Shown here piece by piece: positions 1 to 8,130 of a DNA stretch of 64,000 nucleotides (the first letter of the stretch is position 1; every line of letters begins with the position of its first letter). The stretch comes from Alteromonas lipotrueae. Its GTDB lineage: Bacteria; Pseudomonadota; Gammaproteobacteria; Enterobacterales; Alteromonadaceae. The notes under the pieces are model-generated. The model saw only the letters and a list, made by a program, of their open reading frames with translations. It was not told where the DNA came from and made no database searches. Location of the stretch: contig NZ_JAESDI010000006.1 in the NCBI RefSeq assembly GCF_019249215.1, forward strand, positions 1 through 64,000. The letters run 5' to 3'. A program made the position numbers and the translations under genes.

Positions 1-138
1 GATTAAAGCAACGAGAGTAGTAGTACTCAGTGCTCAAAGATTGATTACGTGAATATCAGAATTCCTAAATTGTTAATTATTAAAGTAATATGGACTGAAT
101 AAGTCGGTATTACGCAAACAAATGTTTGCAAAAAGTTT

Positions 139-257
139 TTCCTGGCAGCCATAGCGATACGGTACCACCTGATCCCATTCCGAACTCAGAAGTGAAACGT
201 ATTAGCGGCGATGGTAGTGTGGGGTTTCCCCATGTGAGAGTAGCACACTGCCAGGTC
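139..257 (+). rRNA. rrf: 5S ribosomal RNA
   Basis: The conserved 5S core is readable, including the ccgaactcagaagtgaaac loop and the tggtagtgtgggg stretch. The terminal helix is formed by cctggcag (141-148) and ctgccagg (248-255). Length of about 118 nt fits the family. The sequence before it (1-138) has no gene and fits a 23S-5S spacer, so this is probably the end of an rRNA operon whose 16S and 23S genes lie outside the window. The exact mature ends are estimated from the helix. Confidence 0.96.
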
Positions 258-270
258 CCATTCGAAGAAA

Positions 271-299
271 GCCCTTATCGTATGATAAGGGCTTTTTTT
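271..299 (+). terminator. Intrinsic terminator after 5S rRNA
   Basis: A 9-bp perfect stem (gcccttatc / gataagggc) with a GTAT loop is followed by a run of T residues, 14 bases after the 5S helix. Confidence 0.9.
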
Positions 300-311
300 A
301 TGCGTGATAGA

Positions 312-388
312 AAGTGAAACGTATTAGCGCATGCCGCAAGCCAAGCTCCCATTCGAAGAAATTGCTTCACAACGATTGCTTCACAACG
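312..388 (+). pseudogene. Remnant of a second 5S rRNA copy plus 14-bp tandem repeat
   Basis: An 18-base piece of the 5S gene (190-207) recurs exactly at 312-329, and the 15 bases that flank the 5S 3' end (256-270) recur at 347-361. Between them most of the 5S 3' half is missing, so this looks like a tandem 5S copy that lost its ends and interior. It is followed by two perfect tandem copies of a 14-base unit (attgcttcacaacg, 361-374 and 375-388). It cannot fold as 5S rRNA. Confidence 0.7.
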
Positions 389-443
389 ATAACTAGCCTA
401 ACGGATAGCCCTTTTTTTTATGCCTGCAGGAAAGTGAACAGGC

Positions 444-470
444 AATAAAAAGCCCCGCAGGTGCGGGGCT
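444..470 (-). terminator. Terminator of the EF-hand gene
   Basis: GC-rich hairpin (agccccgc / gcggggct, 451-470). Read on the minus strand it is followed by a T run (444-450). It lies about 28 bases after the stop of the minus-strand gene that ends at 498. Confidence 0.85.
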
Positions 471-497
471 TAAACTATGAAACTATTAGGCTTAGTA

Positions 498-1289
498 TTA
501 CTGGCCCATTGTCTTAATTTGTTCAAAATATCTACGGTATTCCATACGAGTAATAAGTTCGTTGCCATCTTTATCCATGGTCATGAAATCACCTTTAATA
601 CCTGCGTTTTCAATTTCACGTTTAGATAGTTCACCATCTTTATTAGCATCGGCTTCATCGAATCGCATATTCGCAGCATCCGTAACTTCTGTACGTAATG
701 TGTTGTTCTTTTCACTGATCACAGCACCCGTTTCGTCCATGGCTTCACCATGTTTCATCGAGTGTTGTGTGTCGCTAGTTTTCATTTCAGAACGCATTTC
801 TCTATTTTGTTCACTAATTACATCGCCATCTGCGCCCATAGAATCCTTTTTAGCCATAGCGGATGTCTTGCTCATTGAATCATGGTTTGCATTGGTTTTC
901 GTTTCAGAGCGGAGTTCTTTATTTGCTTCGCTAATTACATCGCCATCTGTGCCCATAGCCTCTTTCTTGTCCATGGGATGGTGTGCGCTATCGGCTTTAC
1001 CATCGTGGTTTGTTTTTTCTTTAACCACTAATTCGTCAGTAAACCTTTCAGGTTTAGACTTTATGTAGGCAGTAAACTCAGAGTGGTTAATCATATCATC
1101 ACTGTCTGAGTCTATTTTAGACATAGTCTCTTCAGTAATACTTCCCTTAACCTCTTCCTTGGAAAGCATGCCGTCGCCATTTGCATCTAGTGCCTCAAAG
1201 TCTGAGGTTATTCTAGATTCATGATGGGCAGCGAACGCGGAAGTAGACATTACTGCGCCAATAACCATTGCTAACGTTAGCTTTTTCAT
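498..1289 (-). CDS. Secreted EF-hand calcium-binding protein with internal repeats
   Basis: 263 residues from the ATG preceded by AAGGAA; an upstream in-frame extension to 1358 lacks support. Residues 1-20 are a typical Sec signal peptide ending AFA, so the protein is probably periplasmic or secreted. Four EF-hand-like loops are visible: residues 35-46 (DANGDGMLSKEE), 60-71, 213-224 (DANKDGELSKRE) and 239-250; the second and fourth are less canonical. Between the two pairs are three imperfect repeats of about 35 residues around DGDVISE (near 116, 155 and 188) in a charged, Met/Lys-rich linker. Calcium binding is inferred from the loops. The role is unknown. It is divergent from the neighbouring diguanylate cyclase gene. 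Confidence 0.85.
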   Translation of the reverse strand: MKKLTLAMVIGAVMSTSAFAAHHESRITSDFEALDANGDGMLSKEEVKGSITEETMSKIDSDSDDMINHSEFTAYIKSKPERFTDELVVKEKTNHDGKADSAHHPMDKKEAMGTDGDVISEANKELRSETKTNANHDSMSKTSAMAKKDSMGADGDVISEQNREMRSEMKTSDTQHSMKHGEAMDETGAVISEKNNTLRTEVTDAANMRFDEADANKDGELSKREIENAGIKGDFMTMDKDGNELITRMEYRRYFEQIKTMGQ

Positions 1290-1769
1290 AATAAATTCCT
1301 TCTTTGCATGTGTCATGCTTTGGGTTAAATATGAGAAGTGAATGCCGAAACTGTTCACGGTATTGACGACAATCTAAAAGGCACGAAGGTATTTCCGTAC
1401 TTCTACTCCTACATATCTTTATTCCTGTTTAGTAAATCACACTGTTTCATTCCTGATTTATAATTCATACTTTGTGCCAAACGTTAATATATTGATTTAA
1501 ATGCACTTTTCTTGATTTGCATGAACGGTATAGGTAAATATAGTGTTAAAAAGACACAAGCTGTGAAATATATGCACTGTGTTACATAGCCCAGGCATTC
1601 CCGCTTAAAAGCTTCATACCCTTCTTAATTGGTTCGAGATTTAACCTTCCTGACTCTGAAATTTTCAATTAAATCAGTGTTTTAATTCGTAAGGTAACCA
1701 GAAGGTTTAATTTGAGATTTATCCGTAAGCTTTGTTCAATCAATACGGCCCAAAGCTAGGGGATAAGGA
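1290..1769. other. Intergenic region between divergent genes
   Basis: 480 AT-rich bases that must hold the promoters of the EF-hand gene (minus) and the diguanylate cyclase gene (plus). I saw no convincing operator, RNA gene or additional ORF with a ribosome binding site. Confidence 0.6.
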
Positions 1770-2738
1770 ATGTTTTCAACAATGCTTAGTAAAAATATTA
1801 ATAAAAAACCCACAGAGAAGCTTTTTAACTTTTACCAGGATTCTTCACTTTCGCGCATGATTAATTTTCTCAATGAAGCAGTTGTCGTTATAGATGTTAA
1901 CGGCACTATTGAAATGCTTAACTCTACATCCGCCTCATTACTGGGAATAGAAAAAGACAAACTGCTAGGGCATAATTTACTTGAGCTAGTTATAGATGAT
2001 ACGGGTAAGTCACAAACTTATGTTATTGAGAGCTTAGATGCAGGCCAAAGAGGTTTAATTTCCGCCCCTCCTATGGAAGTTAACCTTCAAGCAGACAAAG
2101 ACAACCAAACACATGTGTGTGTTGAAATGTCGATATCAACGCTACCAGAAGCATTCTCATCGGCGAATACATTGTATCTTTGCATACTCCGCGACCTTAC
2201 GCTTCACAAGGCAGAGTACGGTTCTCTATTACACAAAGCTAATACCGACTATTTAACAGGGCTAGCTAATCGTCATCGGTTTGCCGAATACCTTGATAAA
2301 CAGTGGGATCTTTGCGAGCAAGACGATGTACCGCTAAGTATTATATTTATTGATATCGACCACTTTAAAGACTTCAACGACCAATATGGCCATATAGCGG
2401 GGGATAGATGCTTAAAGAGAATAGGGGAAACTATTTCGTTAAGCCTTCCTAATCGCGATACCTTAGCCGCACGCTATGGCGGTGAGGAGTTTGCCTTAGT
2501 GTTGCCCCGATGTTCAGCACAGACCGCCCAATTGTTAGCCATACGTATTAAGCGACATATATCGCAATTAAGTACCAGGCAGTTTGCGTTATCGCAAGAA
2601 TCAGAGTTAACAGTAAGCATGGGTGTGGCAACGCAAATGGAGAATCGCTACAGTTCAAAAGAAGGTTTGTTGAACGCGGCTGATACATTGCTTTATCAGG
2701 CTAAGTCTCAGGGAAGAGATCAGATTTGTTTTTTGTAA
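1770..2738 (+). CDS. PAS-GGDEF diguanylate cyclase
   Basis: 322 residues. A PAS-like sensor domain at about 30-140 (VIDVNGTIEMLNSTSASLLGI) is followed by a GGDEF domain at 150-322 with the active-site signature GGEEF at 237-241 and the upstream metal/substrate motif FIDIDHFKDFND (193-204). GGEEF is a catalytically competent variant, so it probably makes cyclic di-GMP from two GTP. I see no RxxD inhibitory site at the usual place before the signature, suggesting no product inhibition. No transmembrane segment is apparent, so it should be cytoplasmic. A purine-rich stretch (aggggataagga) precedes the start. Confidence 0.9.
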   Translation: MFSTMLSKNINKKPTEKLFNFYQDSSLSRMINFLNEAVVVIDVNGTIEMLNSTSASLLGIEKDKLLGHNLLELVIDDTGKSQTYVIESLDAGQRGLISAPPMEVNLQADKDNQTHVCVEMSISTLPEAFSSANTLYLCILRDLTLHKAEYGSLLHKANTDYLTGLANRHRFAEYLDKQWDLCEQDDVPLSIIFIDIDHFKDFNDQYGHIAGDRCLKRIGETISLSLPNRDTLAARYGGEEFALVLPRCSAQTAQLLAIRIKRHISQLSTRQFALSQESELTVSMGVATQMENRYSSKEGLLNAADTLLYQAKSQGRDQICFL

Positions 2739-2784
2739 AACAATAAATAAGGCTGGGGCTACAAAATGTTGCCCCTCCACTAAT

Positions 2785-3150
2785 CTACGAAGGTTTTTTA
2801 TTAATAATCTGCGGGTCTTGACTGGTATATACATTCTTCTTAGGCGCAGTAACCAATTTCATGCAGATGTTTTCGGTGGTGGCGTCGGAATCTACAAAGA
2901 TGATGGTTTGACCGTCAGCAGTAATGCTATAGGTAAGGTCATTGTCGATATCGCCCGTTACTAATGGCCCGACGAATTGTAGATCACTGGAGTCTTCATT
3001 AAGGGTATACATTATCATGGTATTTAATTCAGTTACGTTAACGTTTCCTGAAGTAGGTGTCCCTGAAAGATCGTAGATGGTATACCTTGCTGGAACGGCC
3101 TTCGTATCAACAGAAACCGTAAATTGATAAACCGGTGTTGGGTTGGACAT
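2785..3150 (-). CDS. Small protein, possibly DP-EP family
   Basis: 121 residues without signal peptide or membrane segment; the composition (many T, V, D, alternating hydrophobics) suggests an all-beta fold. It resembles what I remember of the DP-EP family of small proteins from marine gammaproteobacteria, but I cannot confirm this. It begins 2 bases after the stop of the large wHTH-nSTAND-TPR gene, so the two are almost certainly co-transcribed and probably act together. Function unknown. Confidence 0.7.
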   Translation of the reverse strand: MSNPTPVYQFTVSVDTKAVPARYTIYDLSGTPTSGNVNVTELNTMIMYTLNEDSSDLQFVGPLVTGDIDNDLTYSITADGQTIIFVDSDATTENICMKLVTAPKKNVYTSQDPQIINKKPS

Positions 3151-3152
3151 TT

Positions 3153-6100
3153 TTAAATTCCTTTCAAATATTTGAAGTAGTAAGGAAAGGCTAACGAATC
3201 GCCTTTAGTGATGTAGATATTTTTTATGTGATTTTTATCTTCTACGCATCTGGTGGAAAATAAATAAGGTAGAAGTATTCCCGGGTGCGATGTTTTTTCC
3301 AAAACAGGCTCTGAAAAAGCAAGTAGATTCAGACAGAATTGCCCTTTCGTTGTATATTTATCATGGTGCTGACGTTGCACATGCCTAACTAGGGCGGTAT
3401 TTAATTTTTGTACATCTGTGGTAAATTTAAACGATGGTATAGCATTGTCTAATTGCTCAAATTTATGATCCGGTAGCTTAGAAAGAATTATCTTTGCTTT
3501 GTTCCATTCATTATTTAGCTGGAAGTATTCGGCTAGTAACAATAGAGCCCAAGTTGAATTTAAGGCCAAAGCAGAGTTTAGAGTATTGTCGGCGTCAATT
3601 GTATTTTTAATAGTTGACTGACTGAGTAATAGTAAAGCTTCAATAGTTACCCAGTCACCTTGCCATTCAGTATTTTTATTGTCTTGGGCCAATGCAAACT
3701 CTAATGTCGAAATTGCTGATTCCAAAGTTGAATCTACAATTGTTTGATAATCTAAATATTTAGCCAGTCTTACTTTTTGCACAAGTAGCGCCACATAGGG
3801 CTCGATGATTGCTGCATTAGAACTATTTTTTTTATACACCTCTTCGAAAGCTTCTTCAGCCTTCCTATACAGCGCGAAAGCTTTTTCATATTCCCCAGTA
3901 TGAACAGTAGCCGACGCTATCCACGACAGGGTATCGGCAGCATAAAGTTGAGCATCAAGATCATCAGGGTTTTGTTCAGCGATATATTGTTTGAGCTTTA
4001 GTGATGCACTGAAGTATTCAATCGACTTACCAAATTCAAAATTTTCATATTCAAGAGAGCCCAAAGAGTTTTGTGCGTAGGCCACTTCTAGCATAGCGTC
4101 AGTATTGTCTGGGGCTATTGCTAGCATACGTTCGCTATAAGCTAGGTAACGCTCGAATGCCGTTCTGGCTATGTCCATCAAACCATCGTTATAAGCAATG
4201 TGGCCCAACCAAAATGCGTTTGCCCCCGCCGCTTTAAGTAGCTCGAAGTGATTGGGTGCATCGCTCAACAGCGCCTTTATATGTACATCGGCTTCTTCGT
4301 AAGCTTCTTTCGCGGTGGCTACATCGTCTCTATAAAATCGTACTTCTGCCATAGCTTGCAGTGAAAGCGCATGTTGAAAACGCAATTCGAAACTCGCTTT
4401 TGGCGGGCTAATGGTAAAAAATCCATATTCACTCGTTTGCTGAGCTTGTTCAACATAACTCAGTGCTTGTTCGCTGATACCTTCCAATAAGTCCATACGT
4501 TTTACGCTACGTAGTTTATTGGCAAAGTCACCTATCATATAGCCCATTAAATTTTCAGCTTCTAATCGCTTCCTTTCGGCCAGTTGTTGCGATTGCTGAC
4601 TTTGTAGCATGGCACCAAATGAAACTACGGTTAAACAAGCAAGGGCTGCAAAGGTAACCCCGCGAATAACCCGTTTGCGTTGCACCGTTTTCTGTGACGC
4701 CCGAATGAGCGCTAATTCGTCATTCGTCAGTGTTAAGCTAGTGTCGGCGTTTAACGCCAAAGCATCAGTTAAGGGCTTACCTTGTGTAAGTAAAAACGCC
4801 TTACTTTTGTTATCTTGCAGCCATTGTTTGGTTTGTTGTTCTAATCTGCCTTTGCTTACCAGCGCGCTTTGGTGTTGTTGAATCCAACCTTGTACTCGCT
4901 GCCAGCGCCTAAGGACGGCTTCATGCGCCACTTTAAAGCAGGCTTTGTCTTGATAAAGGTGCGATACAAATAACCGATGCTCTACCATTAGCTCGACAAA
5001 GTTTTTCTCGTTATCGTTACTAAGCTCACTCCACAATGCGGTGCGGCTGGTTAAGTTACTGCCATCTTGGGTAAGCGTTACAATTAGAGGAAGCACGCGG
5101 TCGAGTGCAGTTTTCACTAACGCCGGCATCTGTTGGTAAAGCTGTTCAGCTTTGTGGCCAATTGCGCCTTCTATACCGCCCAACTGTTTGTAGGTACTAA
5201 CTTGCAGCAAGTTGGCTGTTCGCTGCAAGTACAGTTCTTGTAAGGTGTATTGTAATAATGGAAGACAGTTGGGTTCTGCCGCGGCATCGGTAAGTATAAT
5301 GTCGTCTAACGTAACATCGGTATGGTTATCTTCTTCCCACTCTAGCCCTGCGGCAATAGCTGGAAGGCGTATCATTTGGCTTAATTCACTGGCCGAAGGG
5401 GGCGTAAGGTCGAAATGTGCTCCACGCTCTTTATTTTTCATTAGGGTGGGGTAGGCAGCTAAGTGATGGTAAAAATCATTCCGACATACTAAAAGCATTA
5501 AAATGAAGCCACTTTCTGCTAATGCTTCAAGCAGCGTAAACACCGCTTCCTTTTGGGTACTATCAACATGGTTAGTGGCCAAATAGGCTTCAAGGCGATC
5601 GAGTACTATTACATAGCAAGGGAAAGCGACGTTATTGTACTGGCTTGCAGTTGTAAGTTTAGTTTTCGCTAAATGAATAACCGGCTTAGGGTCGCGTTTC
5701 AGTTTTGCCGCTAATGAATCGGCACTTTCCCCTTCAAACAACGGAGCATCGTTGATATCCCAATCTAACATACAGGCGGCAAGTTCTTCCACAATCTGTG
5801 CCGTCTGAATATCTGCAATATCAATACTGGCGTAATCGATGGCATGAACACCATTGGCGCCCTTGTTGTTTAATAACCTAGGTAATAAACCTGCGTGCAC
5901 TAACGAGCTTTTACCTGAACCGCTAGGGCCGATAATAAGGGTAAAAGGGCGTTTTTTGGTAAATTGATCCGAAAGCCTAGCCAGTAAATTTTTTACTGCC
6001 GCATTTCTACCGTAATAAACTTGGCTTTCTTGTTGCGTAAACGCGGTTAAGCCAGGGAACGGAGATTGACCCTGCCAATCGGTTTCGGCGGCACGTGTTT

Positions 6101-6425
6101 GTTCATCTTCTAAAAACTGAACATCGGCAATAACCCGATAACCTCGTTTACGTATGGTTTCTATAAAAGAAGGGGCACTGGCTTTATCACCTAATGCTTT
6201 ACGTAATTGGGTTATGGTTTTATGAATAGGGTTATCGCCAACGGGCGCGTCTGGCCAGCACTGGGTAATAATGTCGTCGGCGCTAACCACTTCACCCGCT
6301 TGCTGACACAATAGCAATAGAACGTCCATTGCTTTGGGTTCAACGGTGCGCTTCGTTTTACCTAATATAAGGGTGTTTGATGCTGGCTCTACTTGCCAGT
6401 CGCCCAAATAAAATTGCTTCAACAT
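3153..6425 (-). CDS. Winged-helix / nSTAND ATPase / TPR membrane regulator
   Basis: 1090 residues from the ATG at 6425; a TTG nine codons upstream (6452) is also possible and neither has a strong ribosome binding site. Order of parts: OmpR/PhoB-type winged helix (about 5-100, with GDNPIHKTITQLRKALGD and TIRKRGYRV); a P-loop NTPase of the nSTAND type (Walker A GPSGSGKSS near 166-174, Walker B VIVLDRLE near 265); one transmembrane segment near residues 595-615 (VTFAALACLTVVSFGAML); then about 450 residues of TPR-like helical repeats. This is a CadC-like layout with an added STAND switch: DNA binding and ATPase inside, repeats outside the membrane. The ligand and target genes are unknown. The adjacent small gene is a likely partner. 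STAND proteins also act in phage defence. Confidence 0.85.
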   Translation of the reverse strand: MLKQFYLGDWQVEPASNTLILGKTKRTVEPKAMDVLLLLCQQAGEVVSADDIITQCWPDAPVGDNPIHKTITQLRKALGDKASAPSFIETIRKRGYRVIADVQFLEDEQTRAAETDWQGQSPFPGLTAFTQQESQVYYGRNAAVKNLLARLSDQFTKKRPFTLIIGPSGSGKSSLVHAGLLPRLLNNKGANGVHAIDYASIDIADIQTAQIVEELAACMLDWDINDAPLFEGESADSLAAKLKRDPKPVIHLAKTKLTTASQYNNVAFPCYVIVLDRLEAYLATNHVDSTQKEAVFTLLEALAESGFILMLLVCRNDFYHHLAAYPTLMKNKERGAHFDLTPPSASELSQMIRLPAIAAGLEWEEDNHTDVTLDDIILTDAAAEPNCLPLLQYTLQELYLQRTANLLQVSTYKQLGGIEGAIGHKAEQLYQQMPALVKTALDRVLPLIVTLTQDGSNLTSRTALWSELSNDNEKNFVELMVEHRLFVSHLYQDKACFKVAHEAVLRRWQRVQGWIQQHQSALVSKGRLEQQTKQWLQDNKSKAFLLTQGKPLTDALALNADTSLTLTNDELALIRASQKTVQRKRVIRGVTFAALACLTVVSFGAMLQSQQSQQLAERKRLEAENLMGYMIGDFANKLRSVKRMDLLEGISEQALSYVEQAQQTSEYGFFTISPPKASFELRFQHALSLQAMAEVRFYRDDVATAKEAYEEADVHIKALLSDAPNHFELLKAAGANAFWLGHIAYNDGLMDIARTAFERYLAYSERMLAIAPDNTDAMLEVAYAQNSLGSLEYENFEFGKSIEYFSASLKLKQYIAEQNPDDLDAQLYAADTLSWIASATVHTGEYEKAFALYRKAEEAFEEVYKKNSSNAAIIEPYVALLVQKVRLAKYLDYQTIVDSTLESAISTLEFALAQDNKNTEWQGDWVTIEALLLLSQSTIKNTIDADNTLNSALALNSTWALLLLAEYFQLNNEWNKAKIILSKLPDHKFEQLDNAIPSFKFTTDVQKLNTALVRHVQRQHHDKYTTKGQFCLNLLAFSEPVLEKTSHPGILLPYLFSTRCVEDKNHIKNIYITKGDSLAFPYYFKYLKGI

Positions 6426-6670
6426 GTATTCAATTTGCTCAAAAGAAACCAATCAGAACAAACTTAACCTACTTTAGTTGTAAGGTAAACGAGTTACGCT
6501 GAGCTAGGTACTACATCGGGACTATAAAAGTTAGCTAAAAATACCTTTAAATTTAATAATATAAAAAATATTAATAAAAAGTGAAATTTGATCTTCACCC
6601 CCTAGGTCTATACTACTACACGTGCCTACCGCACGTTAAAACCAGACTTATACATTTGAGGGTAGACAAA

Positions 6671-7207
6671 ATGAAACAAATTAAAAAATCTTCTGTTGCT
6701 ACGGCACTCGGTGCGGTTGTTATTGGCTCGTTAGCATCTACGGTTGCTATGGCTGAAGTTAACCCATTTTCAATGCAGTCATTAGAATCTGGCTATAGCC
6801 AATTCGCTGCTGAAGGTAAATGCGGTGAAGGCAAGTGCGGTGGTGATAAAGCGGCAAAATCTGCAGATGGTAAAGCAACCGAAGGTAAATGCGGCGAAGG
6901 TAAGTGTGGTGGCGACAAAGCGGCGAAAGCAACCGAAGGTAAATGTGGTGAAGGCAAGTGCGGCGGCGACAAAGCAGCTAGCATGGCTGAAGGTAAAATG
7001 GAAAAAGCCAAAGAAGGCAAGTGTGGTGAAGGCAAGTGCGGTGGCGATAAAGCAGCTAGTATGGCTGAAGGTAAAATGGAAAAAGCCAAAGAAGGCAAGT
7101 GTGGTGAAGGCAAGTGCGGTGGCGATAAAGCAACTAGTATGGCTGAAGGTAAAATGGAAAAAGCTAAAGAAGGAAAATGTGGTGAAGGTAAATGCGGTAG
7201 CATGTAA
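6671..7207 (+). CDS. hvfA: HvfA/bufferin-like RiPP precursor with 12 EGKCG motifs
   Basis: 178 residues from the ATG at 6671, preceded by GAGGG; a longer frame to 6581 lacks a signal. Residues 1-28 form a Sec signal peptide (ATALGAVVIGSLASTVAMA). The mature part has six double motifs EGKCGEGKCG, giving 12 EGKCG units and 12 cysteines, separated by lysine-rich spacers such as GDKAASMAEGKMEKAK. In the HvfA/bufferin family the EGKCG cysteines are converted to oxazolone-thioamide groups that bind copper, and the product is exported to the periplasm. The two genes downstream are the matching maturation enzymes. Twelve motifs is many for this family as I know it. Copper binding here is inferred. 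Confidence 0.92.
   Translation: MKQIKKSSVATALGAVVIGSLASTVAMAEVNPFSMQSLESGYSQFAAEGKCGEGKCGGDKAAKSADGKATEGKCGEGKCGGDKAAKATEGKCGEGKCGGDKAASMAEGKMEKAKEGKCGEGKCGGDKAASMAEGKMEKAKEGKCGEGKCGGDKATSMAEGKMEKAKEGKCGEGKCGSM
6935..7168 (+). repeat. Three 78-bp tandem repeats inside the RiPP precursor gene
   Basis: Three units of 78 bp start at 6935, 7013 and 7091, each encoding 26 residues with two EGKCG motifs. They differ at a few silent or conservative positions. A fourth, truncated unit starts at 7169. The near-identity suggests recent expansion and possible variation in copy number between strains. Confidence 0.9.
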
Positions 7208-7227
7208 CACTACGGCAAGTGCAGTAT

Positions 7228-7256
7228 AAAAAAGGCCGTCATTCGATGGCCTTTTT
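7228..7256 (+). terminator. Terminator/attenuator between hvfA and hvfB
   Basis: Stem aaaaggcc / ggcctttt (7230-7255) with a 10-base loop. The trailing T run is short. It sits in the 71-base gap between precursor and maturase genes. If it stops part of the transcription it would give excess precursor over enzyme. Confidence 0.75.
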
Positions 7257-7278
7257 AGTGTGAAATTGGGGTGGAATA

Positions 7279-8130
7279 ATGAAGCATATTCAAGGTGCAG
7301 GTTTAGGTTTTCGTCGCGAGATGTTAGATGAGGTGTTACCAACACTGCCTAGTGAGGTCGACTTTTGGGAAGTTGCGCCCGAAAACTGGATCCCTTTAGG
7401 GGGAACATACGAACGCCAGTTTGCCCAAAGTATTCAACAAGCGCCTTTTACCACACACGGTTTGTCCCTTTCAATTGGAAGTAGCGACAAGCTTGATATC
7501 GAATTCGTTAAAACCGTAAAGCACTTTTTAGACACCCACAATATCGATTTATATAGCGAGCACTTAAGTTACTGTTCTGGTAACGGGCATCTGTACGATC
7601 TCATGCCAATACCGTTCACAGAAGATGCAGTTAAACATGTGGTAGGCCGCATAAGGCAGGTTCAAGACATTATCGAGCGGCCATTGGTGCTAGAAAATGT
7701 GTCTTATTACTTGGCGCCTGGGCAAGAAATGTCTGAACTAGATTTTACCAATGCGGTATTAGCTGAGTCAGGTTGCGCGTTACTGCTCGATGTAAATAAC
7801 GTTTATGTAAATAGCATCAATCATAAGTATGACGCTTACGATTTTATAAACCGCTTACCTAGCGATAAAATTGTCTATGGTCATATTGCTGGGCACTTCG
7901 ACGAAGCCCCAGATTTAAAAGTAGATACCCATGGGGCTGATGTTATTGAACCCGTATGGGATTTACTAAAGCACGCTTATGAAACTCATGGCGTATTCCC
8001 TACATTATTAGAACGTGATTTTAATATTCCCGCGATGGAAGTATTAGTAAAAGAAGTGCAGCGTATTAAAGCAATACAAGCCCAGTGTATTGCAAATCAC
8101 CAAAGCGTTTTCGCAGGGCAGTCTGCATGA
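7279..8130 (+). CDS. hvfB: MNIO (DUF692) RiPP maturase, HvfB/BufB family
   Basis: 283 residues, usual length for the family. MNIO enzymes are TIM-barrel multinuclear iron oxidases. Candidate metal ligands are visible: H60 (TTHGLSL), E94-H95 (SEHLSY), N140 (LENVS), D171-N174 (DVNN), H202 and H206 (GHIAGH), D216/H218 (DTHGADV) and the Glu of LLERDFN. In the studied HvfB/BufB enzymes the reaction converts Cys of EGKCG to oxazolone-thioamide with O2. It lies directly between the EGKCG precursor gene and the DUF2063 gene, whose start overlaps its stop (ATGA). GGGGTGGA precedes the ATG. Confidence 0.94.
   Translation: MKHIQGAGLGFRREMLDEVLPTLPSEVDFWEVAPENWIPLGGTYERQFAQSIQQAPFTTHGLSLSIGSSDKLDIEFVKTVKHFLDTHNIDLYSEHLSYCSGNGHLYDLMPIPFTEDAVKHVVGRIRQVQDIIERPLVLENVSYYLAPGQEMSELDFTNAVLAESGCALLLDVNNVYVNSINHKYDAYDFINRLPSDKIVYGHIAGHFDEAPDLKVDTHGADVIEPVWDLLKHAYETHGVFPTLLERDFNIPAMEVLVKEVQRIKAIQAQCIANHQSVFAGQSA

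Noticed and set aside
1-138. Possible tRNA gene upstream of 5S
   Set aside because: No cloverleaf, T-loop or CCA pattern could be read; it is best seen as a 23S-5S spacer.
126-317. 63-codon ORF over the 5S rRNA
   Set aside because: It lies on the rRNA gene and its terminator.
562-1068. 168-codon ORF opposite the EF-hand gene
   Set aside because: Antisense to a gene with clear signal peptide, domains and ribosome binding site.
6935-7206. Regular repeats considered as a CRISPR array
   Set aside because: The 78-bp units are contiguous, in frame and without unique spacers; they are protein-coding repeats.
6782-7345. Long overlapping ORFs on both strands across the hvfA repeats
   Set aside because: They are shadow frames of the Gly/Lys/Cys repeat; the plus-strand frame from 6671 has the ribosome binding site, signal peptide and family motif.
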